A program made the translations under genes and the position numbers. 19,957 nt of DNA from Gammaproteobacteria bacterium. Lineage in GTDB: Bacteria; Pseudomonadota; Gammaproteobacteria; Xanthomonadales; Xanthomonadaceae. The notes beneath the pieces are model-generated. The model did not search any database, was not told the origin of the DNA, and saw only the letters and a list, made by a program, of their open reading frames with translations. Positions 16,280 through 19,957 of the stretch are shown here, one piece after another. The stretch is taken from contig JAUIJO010000018.1 of the NCBI GenBank assembly GCA_030431185.1, positions 1 to 19,957 on the forward strand. Direction: 5' to 3'. Within the stretch, counting starts at the first letter, position 1; each line of letters starts with the position of its first letter.

Positions 16280-16298
16280 GACGCCCGGGTTCAAGACG
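16275..16298. repeat. Tandem 9-base direct repeat in a divergent gap
   Basis: TTCAAGACG occurs at 16275-16283 and 16290-16298, a 15-base period, between the divergent DUF1905 and NTF2-like genes. The first copy overlaps the putative -35 box of the DUF1905 gene. A small hairpin (CCGCGC, loop GCCT, GCGCGG; 16300-16315) follows directly. Tandem half-sites like this can be regulator targets, but no regulator gene is adjacent. Confidence 0.4.
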
Positions 16299-16390
16299 TC
16301 CGCGCGCCTGCGCGGAAGGACACAGGCAACGCTGGACACCGTCCCCTGCGCTGCGTGAGGCTGATTGCCCTCCTCCCGGAACGACGCCCC

Positions 16391-16825
16391 ATGCAAGACG
16401 ACCTGAACGCCATCGACGCCACCATCGCTGGCATGTACTCGATGATCTCCGGCCCGGCCGGTCCCCGCGACTGGCGCCTGCAGGATGCGTACTTCCATCC
16501 CGACTGCCGGCAGGTCCGGACCGGCGTGGATGCGGACGGCACGCCGTGGATGCTCGCCTTCGACCTGGCCGCTTACCGCGCGGACGCGGACAGGATGCTG
16601 GCGGACATGGATTTCTTCGAGGTCGAAACGGCCCGCGAGCTACGTGTGTTCGGCAATATCGCCCACGCCTGGAGCACCTACGAAGCACGCACCTCGCCCG
16701 ATTCGCCGGTGATCGAGCGACGTGGGATCAACAGCATCCAGCTATGCCGCGAAGGCGATGGACGCTGGCGGATCCTGCACATGGCCTGGGACAACGAGCG
16801 GCCAGGCCTGTCGATCCCGGCCTGA
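16391..16825 (+). CDS. NTF2-like / SnoaL-like domain protein
   Basis: The 144-residue product has the length and pattern of NTF2-fold small proteins: an N-terminal helix (DDLNAIDATIAGMYSMIS), a segment with HPDC, a helix with LAAYRADADRMLADM, then alternating strands (RELRVFGNIAHAWSTYEAR, INSIQLCREGDGRWRILHMAWDNE) ending in the typical GRWRI-hydrophobic-H-W strand. The fold is used by enzymes such as isomerases and by ligand-binding proteins, so the sequence does not give a reaction. There is no signal peptide. ATG at 16391 is chosen over an in-frame ATG at 16269, as the upstream stretch is basic and unlike the fold; the ribosome site is weak in both cases. Confidence 0.88.
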   Translation: MQDDLNAIDATIAGMYSMISGPAGPRDWRLQDAYFHPDCRQVRTGVDADGTPWMLAFDLAAYRADADRMLADMDFFEVETARELRVFGNIAHAWSTYEARTSPDSPVIERRGINSIQLCREGDGRWRILHMAWDNERPGLSIPA

Positions 16826-16912
16826 CGCGGCATCCAAGGGCCGCCAACTCCATCGCAGACGTTGCACGCGCCCGATGGCAGCATGCCCCTTGAGCCAGAC
16901 GGAGCCGCGGGA

Positions 16913-17521
16913 ATGCAGACCGAGGACATGATCCGAGCCGTGCAGCGCAAACTGGGCGTCCTGGTCGACGGACGGGCCGGTCCGCAGACCTGGGGCGCCA
17001 TCCACCGTTACGTCGTTCGGCCGGACTCGCCGCCGCGCGTCGCCTTCTCCGCGCCGGGGGACCGGGTCAGCGCACGCAGCGAGCGCGCCATCGCGACCCT
17101 GCTGCCGGAGGTGAGGCCGTACGCACGCGCCCTGTACGCCAAGGCCCGGGGCCTTGGCATCGTGCTGGACATCATCAGTGGGACGCGTTCGTACGAAGAG
17201 CAGGACCGCCTGTACGCCCAGGGTCGCAGCGCCGCCGGCAGCAGGATCACCAACGCCCGTGGCGGGTATTCCACGCACAACTTCGGCATCGCCTTCGACG
17301 TCGGCATGTTCAGCGGCAACCGCTACCTGCCCGAGTCGCCTTCCTACAAGGCCGTCGGTGCACTGGGCCTGGAGCTGGGCCTGGAATGGGGCGGCAACTG
17401 GAAAACCATCGTCGACCAGTCGCATTTCCAGTTGCGCCCCGAATGGGCGTTGGACCTGACCGAACGGCAGATGCTGTCCGAGCTTCGCGGCCGGACCCTC
17501 GCGGGCGAGCCGATTTTCTGA
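16913..17521 (+). CDS. M15-family L-Ala-D-Glu peptidase, endolysin/CwlK-like
   Basis: The 202-residue product has an N-terminal remnant of a peptidoglycan-binding repeat (about 6-31; IRAVQRKLGVLVDGRAGPQTWGAI) and a C-terminal M15 metallopeptidase domain. Zinc-site residues are visible in STHNFGIAFDVG (His122, Asp129) and VDQSHFQ (His171), with Glu158 in the GLEWGGNWK stretch as the likely catalytic acid. The pattern is that of phage endolysins and CwlK-type enzymes that cut the L-alanyl-D-glutamate bond of peptidoglycan. No signal peptide is present, so export would need a holin, lysis or a dedicated secretion system; none is nearby. ATG at 16913 is chosen for GGAG 8 bases upstream; an ATG at 16883 and a TTG at 16862 are alternatives. 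Confidence 0.9.
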   Translation: MQTEDMIRAVQRKLGVLVDGRAGPQTWGAIHRYVVRPDSPPRVAFSAPGDRVSARSERAIATLLPEVRPYARALYAKARGLGIVLDIISGTRSYEEQDRLYAQGRSAAGSRITNARGGYSTHNFGIAFDVGMFSGNRYLPESPSYKAVGALGLELGLEWGGNWKTIVDQSHFQLRPEWALDLTERQMLSELRGRTLAGEPIF

Positions 17522-17572
17522 ACGCAGGCAGCCAGCCTTGAGCGTTGCCCGGTAGATCAGAGGCCAAGCGGC

Positions 17573-17674
17573 AGCGACCGGACACGTCCGGACACTCGCG
17601 CGGCGCACGCCTGCCCGGGTCCCGCCATCGCAAGCGACCGGCGCCCAACGCGCGCCCTCGCAGCGCCGGACACG
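17573..17674. repeat. Short direct and inverted repeats upstream of the Imm11-like gene
   Basis: The gap 17522-17740 holds three copies of CCGGACAC (17578, 17588, 17666), the first two forming an inverted repeat CCGGAC-AC-GTCCGG (17578-17591), and two copies of AGCGACCGG 60 bases apart (17573 and 17633). They could be regulator sites or chance words in GC-rich DNA. No gene is apparent in this 219-base gap. Confidence 0.3.
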
Positions 17675-17699
17675 AAGCCCCGGCGCAGGCGGCCTGGGC

Positions 17700-17705
17700 T
17701 ATCCT
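17700..17705 (+). promoter_or_regulatory. Candidate -10 box for the Imm11-like gene
   Basis: TATCCT matches four of six consensus -10 bases and sits 36 bases before the TTG start, leaving a leader of about 30 bases. No good -35 box is seen. Confidence 0.35.
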
Positions 17706-17740
17706 GCGCCCTGACCTGTGCACGCGGAGCCCATTGGCCA

Positions 17741-18337
17741 TTGGAATACTATCGACTGCTGGAGCACGTGCCCGAGGACACCGCGTCGCTGTTCCAGCGC
17801 AGCCACACCTCGACCGAAACCAAGACCGGCCGCGTGCTGGTGGACTACGGGCCCGACGAGATGGGCGTGCCCTTCGAGGGGCCGCTGGCCTGCGAACTCG
17901 ATCGGGACACGCCCCAGGCGCATTGGCCCACGCTCTTCAGTTCACCGGCCCTGATCGGTACGCGGCGCTTGCTGGAAGATCTGCGGGAGATCGGGGTCGA
18001 CAACATCGAGGTGCATCCGGTGCGCATCGAAGGCGACGACCTGTCCGTGGCCAACCATGACTACGTCCTGCTGAACGTGCTGGGCCGCGTGTCCTGCGCC
18101 AACCTCCGCGCCTCCGACGTCGCGCGCATCGACGAGGGCGGCGACGCAGACGACGCGCACCCGATGCGGATCATCGACCGGCTGGTGATCGATCCGGCGC
18201 GCATCGGCGACCTGGACCTGTTCCTGGTCGACGAGGACACCGACTGCGTGGTGGTGAGCGAGCGCGTCAAGCGGCACCTGGAGGGCAAGGGACATGCCGA
18301 CATCCGTTTCGAGCGCCTGGAACAGGCAGCGCCGTGA
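17741..18337 (+). CDS. Imm11-type (DUF1629) immunity-family protein
   Basis: The 198-residue product resembles the Imm11 / MXAN_0049 immunity family of polymorphic toxin systems: an N-terminal EYYRLLEHV, a middle GPLACELD segment, LFSSPALIGTRRLLEDLREIGVDNIEVHPVRI, then NHDYVLLNVLGRVSCANL, and the late MRIIDRLVIDPARIGDLDLFLVDEDTDCVVVSERVK. Members are cytosolic and are thought to bind and neutralise a cognate toxin; some serve other roles. There is no signal peptide. Start is TTG at 17741, as the family begins at this Glu-Tyr-Tyr point and no in-frame ATG or GTG lies closer; GGAG stands 11 bases upstream, a long spacing. No toxin gene is adjacent on either side. Confidence 0.82.
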   Translation: MEYYRLLEHVPEDTASLFQRSHTSTETKTGRVLVDYGPDEMGVPFEGPLACELDRDTPQAHWPTLFSSPALIGTRRLLEDLREIGVDNIEVHPVRIEGDDLSVANHDYVLLNVLGRVSCANLRASDVARIDEGGDADDAHPMRIIDRLVIDPARIGDLDLFLVDEDTDCVVVSERVKRHLEGKGHADIRFERLEQAAP

Positions 18338-18674
18338 GCCAGCCCGATACCGAGCGCGGGGATGGGGCGCCCGGCCCCGTTCGACCACGGTTCGTGGGGT
18401 GCCCGCGTGCCATGCCTGACCCGCAGTACGGCACCCTTGTCTTCCATTCCCGACCCGCTACCCGGTCGACCCCTCCGGTCGTGGCGTCGCCAGTCCAGCC
18501 AGCCATGGAGACTCCTTCCAATGGTGGACGGCGAGTTGCGGCCGGGGCGTCCGCCCGTACGAACGGCCCCCTGACCTTCGACACTGGGGTGCACGTCCAT
18601 GCACCCGCAGGCTCGAGGAAGGGCGCAGGGTGCCCGGAAGGCCCGACCCCCGTCCGCACACGCCAAGGATCCCC
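18338..18674. other. Gene-free 337-base gap
   Basis: I see no convincing gene here. Open frames on both strands are basic, Pro/Gly/Arg-rich and unlike known proteins. Structures found are a short hairpin CCACG-GTT-CGTGG near 18385-18397 and an inverted repeat at 18587-18606, listed separately. The gap probably holds the promoter and leader of the FG-GAP gene, but no clear -10/-35 pair stands out. Confidence 0.6.
18587..18606. repeat. Inverted repeat upstream of the FG-GAP gene
   Basis: Seven-base arms GGGTGCA and TGCACCC flank a six-base centre CGTCCA, 68-88 bases upstream of the ATG at 18675. Position and half-site form would suit an operator; a leader hairpin is equally possible. Confidence 0.4.
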
Positions 18675-19784
18675 ATGAATTTGAAACCGCTCCTGCCGCT
18701 GTTGTCCTGTCTCGTATTCGCAGTCCACGCGGAGGACATCACGTTCGTCAACCACGACGGGTTCCTGTCGGTGGGAACAGGCGCCGAACGCACGGCCTCT
18801 ATCGCCCTGGTCGACATGGACGGCGATGGCGACCTGGATGCCCTCGTGGCCAACGGCCGCCATTGGGCCGAACAGAATTACCTTTACCTCAACGACGGCC
18901 ATGGCGCCTTCAAGTCGGGACGTCCCGTCGGTGAGTGGATGGACGCGTCGTACGCCATGGCGGCCGCGGACTTCAACGGCGACGGACGCATGGACATCGC
19001 CGTCGCCAACGACAAGGTCCCCAATCGCCTGTTGTTCGGAAATGCCAACGGTGGCTTCGACGCGGCCGGCGGATTCGGCGATCCCGCCCTCGCTTCGCGC
19101 AGCGTCAGCGCCGTGGACATCGATGCCGATGGCGATGTCGACCTGGTGGTCGCCAACCGGTTCGGCCCGAATGAGATCGCCTTCAACGACGGCACGGGAG
19201 GCTTCGACCGGGTCACGCGCTTCGGCGACGCCAAGGGCCCGACGATCCAGGCCCATGTCGCCGACATCGACGGTGACGGCCGGCTCGACCTCGCGACCGC
19301 CGAACGCGGCGCGCCCGGGCGCGTCTATCTCAACGACGGACATGGCGGATTCGGTGCGGGCCTTGTCTTCGGCGATGGCGACGAGGACACGCGCGCGGTC
19401 GCCAGCGGCGACATGGACGGCGACGGCCACCTCGACCTGGTGACCGGCAGCCTGGGAACGGGGACGACCATCCACTACGGGAACGGGCGCGGCGGATTCA
19501 CGAGACGGCGCGTCCTGTCGACGGACCATGCGACGGGCTCGGTCGCGATCGCCGATTTCAATCGCGACGGGCGGCTGGACGTGGTCGAGGGCAACAGCGA
19601 ACAGGTGAACGTCGTGCACCTCTCGCGGGACGACGGGGGCTACCGGGAAATGCCGCTACGCCCCGACCTTGCCGAAGACACCTACCACGTCGCCTGCGGC
19701 GACCTCGACGGCGATGGCCGGCCCGACATCGTGGAGTCAAATTCCGGGGAGGCCAACCTGTACCACCTCGTCCGCGCGAACTGA
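18675..19784 (+). CDS. Secreted seven-repeat FG-GAP/VCBS beta-propeller protein
   Basis: The 369-residue product starts with a signal peptide (hydrophobic 6-17, likely cut after VHA at residue 19). The rest is seven repeats with a calcium-binding loop of form DxDGDGxxD: loops begin at residues 47, 99, 148, 197, 246, 294 and 343, spaced 52, 49, 49, 49, 48 and 49. This is the FG-GAP/VCBS pattern of seven-bladed integrin-like propellers. The loops in repeats 2 and 6 have Asn in place of one Asp; repeat 3 has Ala in place of one Gly. Each repeat also has an NDGxGGF-like turn. A surface or secreted binding role stabilised by calcium is likely; no enzyme domain is attached. ATG at 18675 follows AAGGA. 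LLSC inside the signal could be read as a weak lipobox at Cys12, though cleavage at residue 19 looks better. Confidence 0.92.
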   Translation: MNLKPLLPLLSCLVFAVHAEDITFVNHDGFLSVGTGAERTASIALVDMDGDGDLDALVANGRHWAEQNYLYLNDGHGAFKSGRPVGEWMDASYAMAAADFNGDGRMDIAVANDKVPNRLLFGNANGGFDAAGGFGDPALASRSVSAVDIDADGDVDLVVANRFGPNEIAFNDGTGGFDRVTRFGDAKGPTIQAHVADIDGDGRLDLATAERGAPGRVYLNDGHGGFGAGLVFGDGDEDTRAVASGDMDGDGHLDLVTGSLGTGTTIHYGNGRGGFTRRRVLSTDHATGSVAIADFNRDGRLDVVEGNSEQVNVVHLSRDDGGYREMPLRPDLAEDTYHVACGDLDGDGRPDIVESNSGEANLYHLVRAN

Positions 19785-19863
19785 TCGCTGCTTGGCGAGC
19801 CCTTCGCGCCGAGCCGCACGGCCGCGCTCCACGGGGTGAACCGCGGCATGTCGGGCGATGCGC

Positions 19864-19957
19864 TCAGGCCGCACCGGTGTCCGCGCCCGAGGCGGCCAGC
19901 CAGTCGCCCAGCCGCTCGCGACTGGACGCCTCCAGGTGGACGAAGCGCATGCCCACG
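19864..19957 (-). CDS. C-terminal fragment of a probable PilZ-domain protein
   Basis: A minus-strand frame enters from the right edge and stops with TGA at 19864-19866. The visible 30 residues contain VGMRFVHLEASSRERLGDW, which resembles the last strand and helix of PilZ domains (hydrophobic-G-hydrophobic-R-F followed by a Glu/Arg-rich helix). PilZ domains bind cyclic di-GMP and control motility or exopolysaccharide; the c-di-GMP-binding residues lie outside the window, so binding cannot be judged. The N-terminal part of the gene is missing. Confidence 0.6.
   Translation of the reverse strand, partial: VGMRFVHLEASSRERLGDWLAASGADTGAA

Noticed and set aside
16913..18337. M15 peptidase and Imm11-type protein as a toxin-immunity pair
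   Set aside because: A peptidoglycan-cutting toxin needs a periplasmic immunity protein, but the Imm11-like protein has no signal peptide; the genes are 219 bases apart with a separate candidate promoter.
18267..19619. Minus-strand open frame (450 codons) opposite the FG-GAP gene
   Set aside because: Its repetitive look is the reverse complement of the regular DxDGDG repeats on the plus strand.

Overview
The window is about 20 kb of GC-rich bacterial chromosome (third codon positions are almost all G or C). Gene content and weak promoters with recognisable -10 boxes but poor -35 boxes point to a xanthomonad-type gammaproteobacterium, such as Lysobacter, Luteimonas or a relative. That placement is inferred from gene families, not from a marker gene. 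I see no rRNA, tRNA, CRISPR array, insertion sequence or phage structural gene. Two genes are cut by the window edges.

Layout. (1) 1-104: the lysine-rich tail of an unidentified protein. (2) 202-4766, all on the minus strand: a lipoprotein-anchored alpha/beta hydrolase, then fdhD and a YdeP/FdhF-type molybdopterin oxidoreductase that read as one operon (oxidoreductase first, fdhD second). (3) 4952-8734: a plus-strand YgiD-type dioxygenase, then three minus-strand genes for a CPBP membrane protease-like protein, a YedA-type drug/metabolite exporter and an LLM-class flavin oxidoreductase. (4) 8946-10553: a flavin-dependent tryptophan-halogenase-family protein, divergent from the LLM gene. (5) 10570-13308: a membrane-anchored extensin-like peptidase, divergent from a secreted PHB-depolymerase-type esterase carrying an Ig-like domain and a DNRLRE-type domain. 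(6) 13322-16245, minus strand: two GFA/CENP-V-fold zinc proteins, two uncharacterised small proteins and a DUF1905/YdeI-type protein. (7) 16391-19784, plus strand: an NTF2-like protein, an endolysin-like M15 peptidase, an Imm11-type immunity protein and a secreted seven-repeat FG-GAP propeller. (8) 19864-19957, minus strand: the end of a probable PilZ-domain protein.

Functional reading. This is mostly accessory and stress or scavenging chromosome, not one pathway. The clearest unit is the molybdoenzyme with its sulfurtransferase FdhD. Several products are exported (lipoprotein hydrolase, PHB depolymerase-like esterase, FG-GAP protein, a 182-residue unknown), which fits a soil or predatory lifestyle with a large secretome. 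The most interesting items are the solo halogenase with its 24-base palindrome and possible leaderless start, the Imm11-type protein with no toxin beside it, the endolysin-shaped M15 peptidase with no phage context, and the regular seven-blade propeller. No single stretch convincingly forms a new multi-gene system.
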